Part shown: in pieces, positions 7,394 through 15,343 of the stretch
Position numbering within the stretch: position 1 is the first letter of the stretch
How the letters are laid out: the number at the start of each line of letters is the position of its first letter
Assembly (NCBI RefSeq): GCF_963675985.1
Contig: NZ_OY780958.1
Span: 1,922,001-1,986,000 of the forward strand
Direction of reading: 5' to 3'
Length of the DNA: 64,000 bases
Source: an uncultured Roseibium sp.
Lineage (GTDB): Bacteria; Pseudomonadota; Alphaproteobacteria; Rhizobiales; Stappiaceae
The notes under the pieces: generated by a model
Database searches by the model: none
Seen by the model: only the letters and a program-made list of their open reading frames with translations
Told to the model about the DNA's origin: nothing
Translations under genes and position numbers: made by a program

Positions 7394-8631
7394 CCAAAGC
7401 TTCCCCTGACTGCCGCTTTTGCGGCGAGGCGCTCGACACGCTCTTCGCGGACCTCGGCACCACGCCTCTTTCGAATGCCTATGTCACTGCCGAAGACATT
7501 GCGGAGAACCGCGATACGGCCTATCCGCTTGTCGTGCGGGTGTGTCCTCATTGCTTTCTCGTGCAGGCGGAAGAGGTTGTCGCCCATTCCGACATTTTCG
7601 ACCGGAACTACACATACTTTTCCTCCTATTCCGACAGCTGGGTTGCCCACGCCAAACGCTATGCGGAAGACATGGAGCGACGCTTTGCTCTCGGGCCGGA
7701 AAGCCTGGTCGTCGAGGTCGCCAGTAACGACGGCTATCTGTTGCAGCACTTCAAGGCGGCCGGCATTCCCGTCCTCGGTGTCGAACCGACGGCCGGTACC
7801 GCTGAGGCCGCGATTGCCAAAGGCATCGACACCCGGATCGACTATTTCAACGAGGCGACCGGGAAACAGCTTGCAGCAAAGGGAAGCCTAGCCGACCTGA
7901 CCGCAGCCAACAATGTGCTCGCACATGTGCCGGACATTCTGGATTTCGTTCGCGGCTTTACGGAAATCCTCGCGCCTGACGGCGTCGCAACCTTCGAATT
8001 CCCGCATGTTCTGAACCTGATCAGGCTGAACCAATTCGATACCATCTACCACGAACATTACTCCTATCTGAGCTTGCTCACCGTAGAACGCGTCTTCGCG
8101 AAGGCGGGATTGCGGGTCTTTGATATCGAAAAACTGCCAACCCATGGCGGTTCTCTCCGGGTGTTCGCCTGTCTTGAGACTGCAAAGCATCAACCGACTG
8201 CCGCCGTGGCCGAGATGCGTGCGGAGGAAAGAGCGGCTGAACTCGACCGGCTGGAGGGTTATACCGGCTTCCAGGAGCATATCCGCAAGGCCTGCGCGGA
8301 TTTTCGGGCGTTCCTTGCAAAGGCCCGTGCAGAAGGCAAGACGGTGGTGGCCTATGGTGCCGCGGCAAAGGGCAACACGTTTTTCAATGTCTGCGGGATC
8401 ACCGCCGATGATATTCCGCTGATCGCAGACCGCAGCCACGCCAAGCAAGGCAAGTTCCTGCCCGGCAGCCATATTCCGATTGTTGCTCCGGAAGACCTTG
8501 TGGCCGCCAAACCGGACTACGTCATGATCGTTGCCTGGAACCTCGCGGAGGAAATCCGTAGCCAACTCGCAGGTCTGGAACGAGACGGCACGAAATTCGT
8601 GGTCGCAATACCGGAAACCCGGATCCTGTGA
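7390..8631 (+). CDS. NovU/TylC3-type nucleotide-sugar C-methyltransferase
   Basis: A 413-aa three-domain protein. The N-terminal zinc-binding domain has CRFCG (residues 8-12) and CPHC (near 52-55). The central SAM domain contains VVEVASNDGYLLQHF and NNVLAHVPD. The C-terminal domain has YGAAAKGNTF and the GKFLPGSHIP segment. Members methylate C3 of NDP-4-keto-deoxysugars. Placed between the CDP-glucose dehydratase and a 3,5-epimerase, it most likely makes a 3-C-methyl-6-deoxy-4-keto CDP-sugar. ATGA overlaps at both ends show tight coupling. The carbon methylated is inferred from the chemistry of the 4-keto substrate. Confidence 0.85.
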   Translation: MTKASPDCRFCGEALDTLFADLGTTPLSNAYVTAEDIAENRDTAYPLVVRVCPHCFLVQAEEVVAHSDIFDRNYTYFSSYSDSWVAHAKRYAEDMERRFALGPESLVVEVASNDGYLLQHFKAAGIPVLGVEPTAGTAEAAIAKGIDTRIDYFNEATGKQLAAKGSLADLTAANNVLAHVPDILDFVRGFTEILAPDGVATFEFPHVLNLIRLNQFDTIYHEHYSYLSLLTVERVFAKAGLRVFDIEKLPTHGGSLRVFACLETAKHQPTAAVAEMRAEERAAELDRLEGYTGFQEHIRKACADFRAFLAKARAEGKTVVAYGAAAKGNTFFNVCGITADDIPLIADRSHAKQGKFLPGSHIPIVAPEDLVAAKPDYVMIVAWNLAEEIRSQLAGLERDGTKFVVAIPETRIL

Positions 8632-9164
8632 TGCTTTCGTTTCAGGAAACGAATCTGAAGGATGTCATCCTCCTGGAAACCGGGGCTCACCGCGACGAAC
8701 GCGGCAGCTTCGTTCGGCTCTATTGTCCGGAAAGCTTTTCAAAGGCAGGCATCGACTTCACGTCGACGCAGATCAACCTGTCGACCAATCCAAAGCGCCA
8801 CACCCTGCGCGGCATGCATTGGCAGGATCCGCCCCATGCAGAAGCCAAACTGGTCCGGGTGATGACCGGGGAAATCTATGATGTCGTTGCCGATATCAGG
8901 CCCGAGAGCCCAACTTATGGCCGTTGGCAGGCCTTCGACCTTTCCGCCGAAAACCAGCGCGCCCTGTTCATACCCGAAGGCTGTGCGCATGGCTTCCTGA
9001 CACTCCAGGACGAGACGAACGTCCTCTATCAGATGGGTCGGCCTTATGTTCCAGGCCGTGCGCGCGGTTTCCGCTACGATGATCCCGCTTTTGGAATTAC
9101 CTGGCCTGCCGCACCCGAACACATCTCCGACGCCGATCTCTCCTGGACCGCATATTCCTTGTGA
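8631..9164 (+). CDS. rfbC: RmlC-type NDP-4-keto-6-deoxyhexose 3,5-epimerase
   Basis: A 177-aa cupin epimerase. RGMHWQ (catalytic His region), ALFIPEGCAHGFLTL and NVLYQMG (catalytic Tyr region) are all present, so it should be active. In dTDP-rhamnose clusters the substrate is dTDP-linked, but here there is no rmlA, rmlB or rmlD and the neighbours make CDP-sugars. It probably epimerises the C-methylated CDP-4-keto sugar at C5 (C3 may be blocked by the methyl branch). A GTG at 8628 is an alternative start; the ATG at 8631 overlaps the previous stop. Confidence 0.88.
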   Translation: MLSFQETNLKDVILLETGAHRDERGSFVRLYCPESFSKAGIDFTSTQINLSTNPKRHTLRGMHWQDPPHAEAKLVRVMTGEIYDVVADIRPESPTYGRWQAFDLSAENQRALFIPEGCAHGFLTLQDETNVLYQMGRPYVPGRARGFRYDDPAFGITWPAAPEHISDADLSWTAYSL

Positions 9165-9219
9165 ACACAACTGTTGAGGAAATCGCTTCGGGTCGCTTTC
9201 CCGGACAATCGGATTTTCT

Positions 9220-10095
9220 TCAATGTCCAAACAAAGCTTTGAGCCGTCCGCGAACATGCCGCCGTAGGCGATAGCGGGTTTTCCAGCCCGAATCCTTCCA
9301 GAACATCTTGAAAAGCCTTCTTCGCGTGCTCAAAGGCAAGGGTGGCATCTTCTCCAAGACGCGATAGCACCCGATCGTGTAGTCCCATCGCTGGCGGAAT
9401 TTCTCAAACAGGGACTTTGCCGTATAGACCTTCTCGGAGGCCGAACCTTCAAAGAAAATATATTTTGGACCTTCAACCCACACGACAAGGCCACGAATGA
9501 CGAATTCGGCGACGGTGTAAGAAGCGACACACCACGGACTGCGTAACTTCGGCAGTCGTTCTTTCAGGATCTCAGGCGCCCCATCCGAACGATAGATGCC
9601 GTAAAACCATTCAGCCGGGAACCAAAGGCCCTTTAACTTGTCGCCGCTGTTGACATGGTCCCAGAAAGACAGAACCTCCGAAGCAGGATTGATGATCCGC
9701 TCGCCTTCCGGACTTACACGTTTTGTAGACCCTGTCGCCAGGAGTTTGCTCTTGTCTTCCTCCAGGGCATTCAACAATTTTGACAGATAGTCCGGCGTGG
9801 ATAAATCATCACAAGCGCGAAGGCAAAAATACTCGCCACGACGGCTTCCTATTTCAATAGCCTTCAAAAAATTATCTATGACCTTGAGATGTTCTTCGTT
9901 CTGGACAACCTCAAAACGATCGTCCCCTCGGCAGAATTCCTGGGCAATCTCCAAACTTGTGTCCGTAGATCTGTTTTCAACGATAATTGCCCGAAAATCT
10001 CTATAATCCTGCCCCGCGATACACTCGAGGCTTTTCAGCATCGTTTTCTCGCCGTTGTATATGGGAAATACAACGACCAGCTTATCTTTCTTCAT
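9220..10095 (-). CDS. Family 2 glycosyltransferase
   Basis: A 291-aa GT-A fold transferase. The N-terminus reads LVVVFPIYNGEKTMLKSLE, followed by VENRSTDTS (nucleotide-binding) and an acidic pair in RACDDLSTPDY that fits the DxD metal site. No membrane segments are evident, so it is likely cytoplasmic or peripheral. It is convergent with the epimerase gene and closes the sugar cluster. It may attach the branched deoxyhexose made here, but donor and acceptor cannot be read from sequence. Confidence 0.85.
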   Translation of the reverse strand: MKKDKLVVVFPIYNGEKTMLKSLECIAGQDYRDFRAIIVENRSTDTSLEIAQEFCRGDDRFEVVQNEEHLKVIDNFLKAIEIGSRRGEYFCLRACDDLSTPDYLSKLLNALEEDKSKLLATGSTKRVSPEGERIINPASEVLSFWDHVNSGDKLKGLWFPAEWFYGIYRSDGAPEILKERLPKLRSPWCVASYTVAEFVIRGLVVWVEGPKYIFFEGSASEKVYTAKSLFEKFRQRWDYTIGCYRVLEKMPPLPLSTRRRLFKMFWKDSGWKTRYRLRRHVRGRLKALFGH

Positions 10096-10428
10096 CTTTC
10101 ACTCCCCGAGCAATAATGCGGTCGCCATTTTTTCTTTGAAACTATTTTCATCTACAGCTATTTTTCCACCCATATCATCAATCTGCTGCATCGGGTTCGT
10201 GAGTGAACGACACGTTACTGGCGGCTAGCCGCTGCCAAGTCAAGAAGCCCCTCCCCTGAGCCGGATCTCGCAATCCCGGACACAAGAAAGCCTCCGCTCT
10301 TGAAAGGCAAGGATCGCTTATCGTCACCCTGACAGGGGGTGTGCGACGACTGCAATGCGTCCGGGCTCCCGTTTCGTCCGGCTCCTGTTGATCGACCCGC
10401 CGCTCCGCAACCAAGCCATATCGCCCAA
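10096..10428. other. Intergenic region at the right end of the sugar cluster
   Basis: No gene is supported. The stretch 10245-10345 contains fragments such as GGATCTCGCAATCCCGGACA that resemble the CCCGGA/TCCGGG-type palindromic intergenic repeats common in rhizobia, but no clean inverted repeat could be drawn. Open minus-strand frames here look compositional only. Confidence 0.35.
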
Positions 10429-11331
10429 TCATTCATGTTCGGACCGGCTATCCGCCATCAACTGCTCTGCGGCCCGGCTCAGATGGCGTTCCTTGTGACT
10501 GAGGAGCATGAACGATCGGGCGGGCAGTACGAAATTGACACAAGCCAGCCCGCCGGCCGCAATCCAGGGGGCGGCCGCGGCCGAGGAAACGACGCTTGCC
10601 ACCTGGCTTGAACGAACCGCTGACAGCACGGCCTCGTTTGAGGGCAGCTCCATCACGACATTGAGTTCGGACGCTGCGATCCCTTCTCCTTCCATTGCTG
10701 CTTCGAAGGCAGACCGGGTACCCGACCCGGGCTCGCGCAGGACCCAGGACGTTTTTTCGATGAGGTCCCGCGGCCTGACAGGCCTGCCGTCCGAGAGAGG
10801 ATGCCCCGGCCTGGTAACGATCATCAGCGCATCATCTGCAATATGGCGTTTGCGCAGAAGCGGATTATCAAGTTCGCCTTCGACGTAACCGATTTCCGCA
10901 GCGCCGGTTTCAACCGCCTTTGCGACCGTCTCCGTATTGCCTATGGAGAGCGCAAGCTCGATCCCGGGATAACGCGTATGGAACCCCATCAGAACACCCG
11001 GCAGCCAATAGCTGGCGATGGTCTGGCTTGCGGCGATGGACAGCAAACCGCGCTGAAGTCCGCCAAGTTCCCCGAGGAAACGTTCCGCGGAGCGCATCCG
11101 CGTCAGCGTCGCTTTTGCCTCTTCCAGAAAGAGGCGCCCTTCGGCTGTGATCGCAAGGCCACGCCCGACACGGTCGAAGAGCTGAACCCCGTAAAAGTCT
11201 TCAAGCTTGCGTACCGCAGAACTGACGGCCGATGGCGTCAGATGGAGCGCCTCGGCTGCCCGGGTCAGATGTTCCCGCTCCGCAACGGCTACGAAAATTG
11301 TCAGTTGCTCGAAAGTCATAAAGGACCGCAT
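10429..11331 (-). CDS. LysR-family transcriptional regulator (next to yeiH)
   Basis: A 300-aa LTTR. The N-terminal winged HTH has LTRAAEALHLTPSAVSSAVRK and the typical LFDRVGRGLAITAEG, and the effector domain follows. Divergently transcribed from a YeiH-type exporter with a 101-bp shared region, so it very likely controls that gene and itself. A palindrome lies 4 bp upstream of its start. The sulfur-related YeiE/CysB-type regulators are precedents for this pairing, but the inducer is unknown. MTFEQL at 11319 is an alternative start. Confidence 0.88.
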   Translation of the reverse strand: MRSFMTFEQLTIFVAVAEREHLTRAAEALHLTPSAVSSAVRKLEDFYGVQLFDRVGRGLAITAEGRLFLEEAKATLTRMRSAERFLGELGGLQRGLLSIAASQTIASYWLPGVLMGFHTRYPGIELALSIGNTETVAKAVETGAAEIGYVEGELDNPLLRKRHIADDALMIVTRPGHPLSDGRPVRPRDLIEKTSWVLREPGSGTRSAFEAAMEGEGIAASELNVVMELPSNEAVLSAVRSSQVASVVSSAAAAPWIAAGGLACVNFVLPARSFMLLSHKERHLSRAAEQLMADSRSEHE

Positions 11332-11334
11332 TTC

Positions 11335-11351
11335 GTTTGATCTAATCGAAC
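11335..11351. promoter_or_regulatory. Candidate LysR operator
   Basis: GTTTGATCTAATCGAAC is an imperfect palindrome (GTT.GAT...ATC.AAC) containing a T-N11-A LTTR core. It sits directly before the LysR start and about 80 bp before yeiH, in the divergent region. Its position suits autorepression and activation of the exporter. Confidence 0.5.
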
Positions 11352-11432
11352 GTTCTATTGTATATTATCTGATTTTTTCTTACATTCAAAAAGAGCAGTC
11401 TGCAGCCTGTCAAACGTCACGGATGCACAACA

Positions 11433-12467
11433 ATGCTCACAGCCCCCCGAATGCACAGCCTCTGTAATACCGCCGTTATCAAGATCCTGCCCGGTTTTGC
11501 TCTTGCGCTCCTGGTTTCAGCGGCCGCCTTTGCAGCGGAAGGATTGGAGCTGCGGCTCACCGGCGAGAGGTACGTCGAGAATCTGGTCCTGGCTATTGTG
11601 ATCGGGACTGCCGTCAGAACGCTCATCCCGCTCTGGGAAGGCCTTGAAAAAGGCATAGCTTTTTCAGCAAAACGGGTCATGGAAGCCGCAATCGTCCTTC
11701 TCGGCGCCTCGATCAGCCTGCAGGCTCTTGAAGCGGCCGGAGGAGCTCTCATCGCCGGGATAATGGGGTTGGTCGCCGTTGCAATCCTGGCAAGTTATGC
11801 AGTCGGCCGCGTCTTCGGCCTCAATCGGAACCTTGCCATGCTGGTCGCCTGCGGCAATTCCATCTGCGGCAATTCCGCCGTGGCCGCGGTCGCGCCGGTC
11901 ATCAAGGCAGAAAGTGACGATGTCGCTGCTGCCATTGCCTTTACCGCGGTCCTTGGTGTGGCTGTCGTTCTGGCGCTACCGCTCGCGCTCCACACCTTCT
12001 CGATGACAGGGTCGCAATATGGCGTCCTTTCGGGACTGACCGTTTACGCGGTTCCCCAAGTCCTGGCGGCGGCACAGCCCGGCGGCCTCATCGCCATGCA
12101 GACCGGAACTCTGGTCAAGCTGATCCGCGTCCTGATGCTCGGTCCGGTGCTGCTGACGCTTGCGGCCAGCCGGGGGCGTGATGGGGAAACAACGGTTCGG
12201 CTGAGCCAGGTATTGCCCTGGTTCATCGTCGGCTTCGCGGCGATGATGGGTTTACGCTCCGCCGGCCTGATCCCGGAGCACCTCGCCGTACCATTGGGCG
12301 ACATTTCCAATGTCATGACGGTCATCGCGATGGCGGCCCTTGGCCTAACGGTCGATATCCGATCGGTCTTGCACGCCGGAGGTCGGGTCATCCTGACCGC
12401 AAGCCTTTCGATCATCTTGCTCGTCGCCACCAGCCTTGGCCTGATCGCCCTGCTTCATATTGCATGA
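11433..12467 (+). CDS. yeiH: YeiH-family putative sulfate exporter (UPF0324)
   Basis: A 344-aa polytopic inner-membrane protein with about ten hydrophobic segments. Family-diagnostic stretches are ACGNSICGNSAVAAVAPVI, TVYAVPQVLAAA and LIRVLMLGPV. YeiH-type proteins are annotated as putative sulfate or sulfonate-related exporters; the substrate is not firmly established. Divergent LysR control fits. No transporter partner follows. The start at 11433 places about 14 polar residues before the first membrane helix. Confidence 0.9.
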   Translation: MLTAPRMHSLCNTAVIKILPGFALALLVSAAAFAAEGLELRLTGERYVENLVLAIVIGTAVRTLIPLWEGLEKGIAFSAKRVMEAAIVLLGASISLQALEAAGGALIAGIMGLVAVAILASYAVGRVFGLNRNLAMLVACGNSICGNSAVAAVAPVIKAESDDVAAAIAFTAVLGVAVVLALPLALHTFSMTGSQYGVLSGLTVYAVPQVLAAAQPGGLIAMQTGTLVKLIRVLMLGPVLLTLAASRGRDGETTVRLSQVLPWFIVGFAAMMGLRSAGLIPEHLAVPLGDISNVMTVIAMAALGLTVDIRSVLHAGGRVILTASLSIILLVATSLGLIALLHIA

Positions 12468-12540
12468 TGCTTAGGTGATAGATGCATAGTACGAAATAAG
12501 CGCGACGGAAAAAATGCCTCAACGGCTGTAGGGAGACGGT

Positions 12541-12978
12541 TTAGCAGGCCTGCGCAGTCTCCTTGAGCACATCATCGTCGAGATCCTTAACCAGATCGGC
12601 GATCGATGTCGTCTCAAGCGGTCCGAAGAACTGATCCAGCGCGACTTTAAGCACTTCCTTGAACTTGCAGCAATGAAAGATACTGCAGGAACTCGGATCG
12701 CTGAAGCATTTTACAAGGCAGAAATCCGTCTCGAACATTCGCACGACTTCTGCCAGAAAAATCGTTTCCGGCGGCTTGTTGATCCAGATCCCTCCGCGCC
12801 GTCCGGGTATCGATGCGATCATCCCCGCTTTTCTGAGTTCCTGGACCGCAGCAACGACTTGCGATCTATGACCGATATAACGCTCTACCAAATCATCAAT
12901 AGAGATCTTTTCCCCTTTTAAAAGGGACAGGTGGATCAAGATTTTGACAGCTATATCGGTGCGTTCAGTAAAACGCAT
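12541..12978 (-). CDS. Rrf2-family Fe-S regulator, NsrR-like
   Basis: A 145-aa winged-helix regulator. The N-terminal HTH is followed by PGRRGGIWINKP and the dimer-helix segment with cysteines C87, C91, C98, C103 and C104. The C91-x6-C98-x5-C104 pattern resembles the three cluster ligands of NsrR, which binds a [4Fe-4S] cluster and derepresses target genes when it reacts with nitric oxide. IscR-type ligand spacing fits less well. It is divergent from a sensor-globin gene. NO sensing is an inference from the cysteines and the neighbour. Confidence 0.78.
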   Translation of the reverse strand: MRFTERTDIAVKILIHLSLLKGEKISIDDLVERYIGHRSQVVAAVQELRKAGMIASIPGRRGGIWINKPPETIFLAEVVRMFETDFCLVKCFSDPSSCSIFHCCKFKEVLKVALDQFFGPLETTSIADLVKDLDDDVLKETAQAC

Positions 12979-13218
12979 TGTTATTATCCCAGCTCGTTAA
13001 AGTCGCCACAGAGCCCACCGCTCAATTCTAGATTTATACATATATTTACCGAGTAGATAAATTATCTTATCAATTTAATCAGTAAAACCATATATTTCTC
13101 TTGTATGGTTAACAAGCGCGAGTCTTTTTATCCAATTGAGATATAATTGATATATTTTTTTACTACAAGCCGACGCTGTATACGTCTTCCTATTATATAA
13201 TCGACTCAGGATTTACCC
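12979..13218. promoter_or_regulatory. AT-rich divergent operator region between the Rrf2 and protoglobin genes
   Basis: A 240-bp AT-rich region. Two inverted repeats stand out: AGATAAATTATCT (13055-13067), a perfect 6+1+6 palindrome about 80 bp upstream of the regulator, and CAATTGAGATATAATTG (13133-13149), with perfect 5-bp arms, about 70 bp upstream of the globin gene. Either could be the Rrf2 operator or an FNR-type site. Function is inferred from position only. Confidence 0.5.
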
Positions 13219-13701
13219 GTGCCTTCTTCTGATCAGCATGAAATTCGAGAATACATCGATTTCATTGACTTGAGCCGCCAAGATGTCATTGCAGCGAAGA
13301 GCGCCTGGGATATCATCCGCCCCAATATAAATGACGTACTTACCTACTTTTATAGTTCGCAAATAATGAAACAAACCGAAAGACAATTTCCGAAATTCAA
13401 TATTCCAACCTTGATCAGAAAGCAGGTCACCCATTGGGATATGCTGTTTTCAGGCGGTCTTGACGAAGATTATGTAAGTCGCGTCAAGAGAATAGGTTCC
13501 GCTCATCGCCGCATTAATGTCTCACTGCCTTATTATATAATTTCTTATGGAGTATTTCTGAATGAGTTTGAGAGAATTCTCCGATTTCACCAAAATAATC
13601 ATAGCGATATTATAGATCTTATGTCCGGGTTGAGGAAATTCATCCTGCTCGACCTGGCATTCGCCTGCTCGGCGGAAAGCCCCGGGTCGGCAACCGAATA
13701 G
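13219..13701 (+). CDS. Stand-alone protoglobin/globin-coupled-sensor heme domain
   Basis: A 160-aa protein made only of a sensor-globin domain. LDEDYVSRVKRIGSAHRRI followed by PYYIISYG is the E/F-helix signature of globin-coupled sensors, with H96 the likely proximal heme ligand and Tyr43/Tyr45 in the distal B-helix region. The usual C-terminal output domain (MCP, GGDEF or kinase) is absent; only about 20 residues follow the last helix. Start is GTG at 13219. Lower G+C than its neighbours suggests transfer. It may bind O2 or NO for a partner in trans. Confidence 0.8.
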   Translation: MPSSDQHEIREYIDFIDLSRQDVIAAKSAWDIIRPNINDVLTYFYSSQIMKQTERQFPKFNIPTLIRKQVTHWDMLFSGGLDEDYVSRVKRIGSAHRRINVSLPYYIISYGVFLNEFERILRFHQNNHSDIIDLMSGLRKFILLDLAFACSAESPGSATE

Positions 13702-13883
13702 ATTTGAGCAGACTAGTATATTTTAGATACCTACGAATCCTGTGGATATTTCAAGCTTCATCGAAATTAGTCGGTTTTCGCCTCATTTTCGGAGACCTGA
13801 ACACCGGAGAGAAGAGTAATCATGCGATGAATCGACGGAAAATCGCCGTCCGATTGCCATAAAAGCAATCGATCGGGATCGTC

Positions 13884-14681
13884 CTAATTCACAGCCTGCG
13901 CGAGAATTTTCATAAATTGCTGCGCATCGGCTCGTAACGATTTCGTATGCCGACCCAAATCCTCAGCGGAAGTTCGAACAATGTCGGTCATGCACGAAAC
14001 TTGCGTTGAAGCGTCGGAGATACCCGCAATAGATCCCGTGACCGACCGGGTCCCGCTCGAGGCAGCCTGAACGCTTTTGCTGATTTCGCCCGTCGATTCT
14101 TTTTGCTGCTCGACGGCCGCAGCAATGGAAGCGGAGATCTCGTTCCTCCGTTCGATTGTCTGGTTCACACTTTCGATCGCGCTTGCCGACTGATCGGCTG
14201 CCTCCTGAGTGTCCTGACTCTGATCGCCGATCTCCGACGTTGCCTTAGCGGTCTGGCCGGCAAGCTCCTTTACCTCGGCCGCGACGACGGCAAAGCCTCG
14301 CCCGGCCTCAGCGTCCCAGGCTGCCTCTATTGTGGCATTCAACGCGAGCAGGTTGGTTTTTTCGGCGATATCATTGATCAGTCCGACGATCTCGCCAATC
14401 CGATTGACCGCCTCGGTCAGGGATGTCACCGCATCATTTGCGACTGACCTCTGAGCGACGGCCGTATCCGATATCTCGTAGGATTCGTTCACCTGACGCC
14501 CGATTTCGGCGACGCAAGCAGCCGGTTCCTCCGCGGCGGCGGACACCGTTTGCACAGTGCCGGCGGCGTCCTGCGAACTCAGATTTACCGTATCGGCCTC
14601 GACCCGGGTCCGCTCGGTTACGCCGGTGAGATGGACCGAGGTATCTGACAGCCTGCCAGTTGCTGCCGTCTCTTCTTCTCT
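13884..14681 (-). pseudogene. Decayed methyl-accepting chemotaxis protein fragment
   Basis: The frame encodes only the cytoplasmic signalling half of a chemoreceptor: VSAAAEE, then the hairpin tip EKTNLLALNATIEAA and AGRGFAVVAAEVKELAGQT, ending with a coiled coil. In this frame a TAG stop at 14682-14684 cuts off the N-terminal sensor, HAMP and membrane parts. The 223-aa frame from GTG 14555 has no MCP-like start. Invariant positions are altered: AARAGEAGRGF reads AAWDAEAGRGF, and AAAEELAASVAEI reads AAAEEPAACVAEI. It faces the protoglobin gene tail to tail. Either a pseudogene or a soluble orphan signalling domain; I favour decay. Confidence 0.7.
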
Positions 14682-14827
14682 CTAAACGCACCCGCCTCCG
14701 CAAGCTGCACCGGCCAAGATATTTTATGGCCCATGCAATGCGGAAGCGAAATGGTCGGAAAGCGCCTTCAGCCAAAAGACCATCAGCGCCGTACTTGGAA
14801 ATCAGGGCGCCAGATGCGCCCCGTCCC

Positions 14828-15337
14828 TCATGCCTCAACCCTGTCTTCGAGACGGAACCGAAAGATCCGGGCGATCTGCTGGAGTGCCGTTTCGAACTCA
14901 TCATCCGTTTCATTGTCGATCCGGGTTTCGAAGGCAGCCAGGATCATATCCTTTGTCGCGCCTTTTACGGCAAAGATGAAAGGAAAGCCGAACTTCGCCA
15001 GATAACGGCCGTTCAGGTCTGTAAAGCGGGCGAATTCGTCGGCCGTCAGTTGGTCCAGGCCGGCACCGGCCTGTTCCTTTTTTGAATCCTGAGCCATTTC
15101 GCCGGCCAGTGCGGCCTTGCCCGCCAGATCCGGATGGGCGCGGACAAGGTTGAGCTGCCTTCCCTGCGATGCGTCGCGCATGGCCGTTTCAAACGCGGTT
15201 ATCAGGTCTTCCCGAACCGCGAATGGACCAAGCGCATGCGCTTCTTCCGCCACCCATGGGCTGTGTTCGGCCACATCGGCGAACGCTGCGACGAATTCCG
15301 GCTTCGGCATCCGGTTGATTTCGGCCAAAGACCACAT
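14828..15337 (-). CDS. uraD: OHCU decarboxylase
   Basis: 2-oxo-4-hydroxy-4-carboxy-5-ureidoimidazoline decarboxylase gives S-allantoin in the third step of urate breakdown. The 169-aa length is typical. The catalytic motif RAHPDLAGKA has His at residue 68, and the second conserved stretch FGFPFIFAVKG is present. Last gene of the minus-strand purine block, 6 bp after puuD. It works with UraH at 26223. Confidence 0.93.
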   Translation of the reverse strand: MWSLAEINRMPKPEFVAAFADVAEHSPWVAEEAHALGPFAVREDLITAFETAMRDASQGRQLNLVRAHPDLAGKAALAGEMAQDSKKEQAGAGLDQLTADEFARFTDLNGRYLAKFGFPFIFAVKGATKDMILAAFETRIDNETDDEFETALQQIARIFRFRLEDRVEA

Positions 15338-15343
15338 GGCGCC

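Noticed and set aside
8631..9164. dTDP-rhamnose pathway
   Set aside because: An RmlC-like epimerase is present, but rmlA, rmlB and rmlD are not; the flanking genes are CDP-specific, so a dTDP-rhamnose role is unlikely.
10178..10436. Small minus-strand frames next to the LysR gene
   Set aside because: No start signal and no family; the DNA resembles degraded intergenic repeat.
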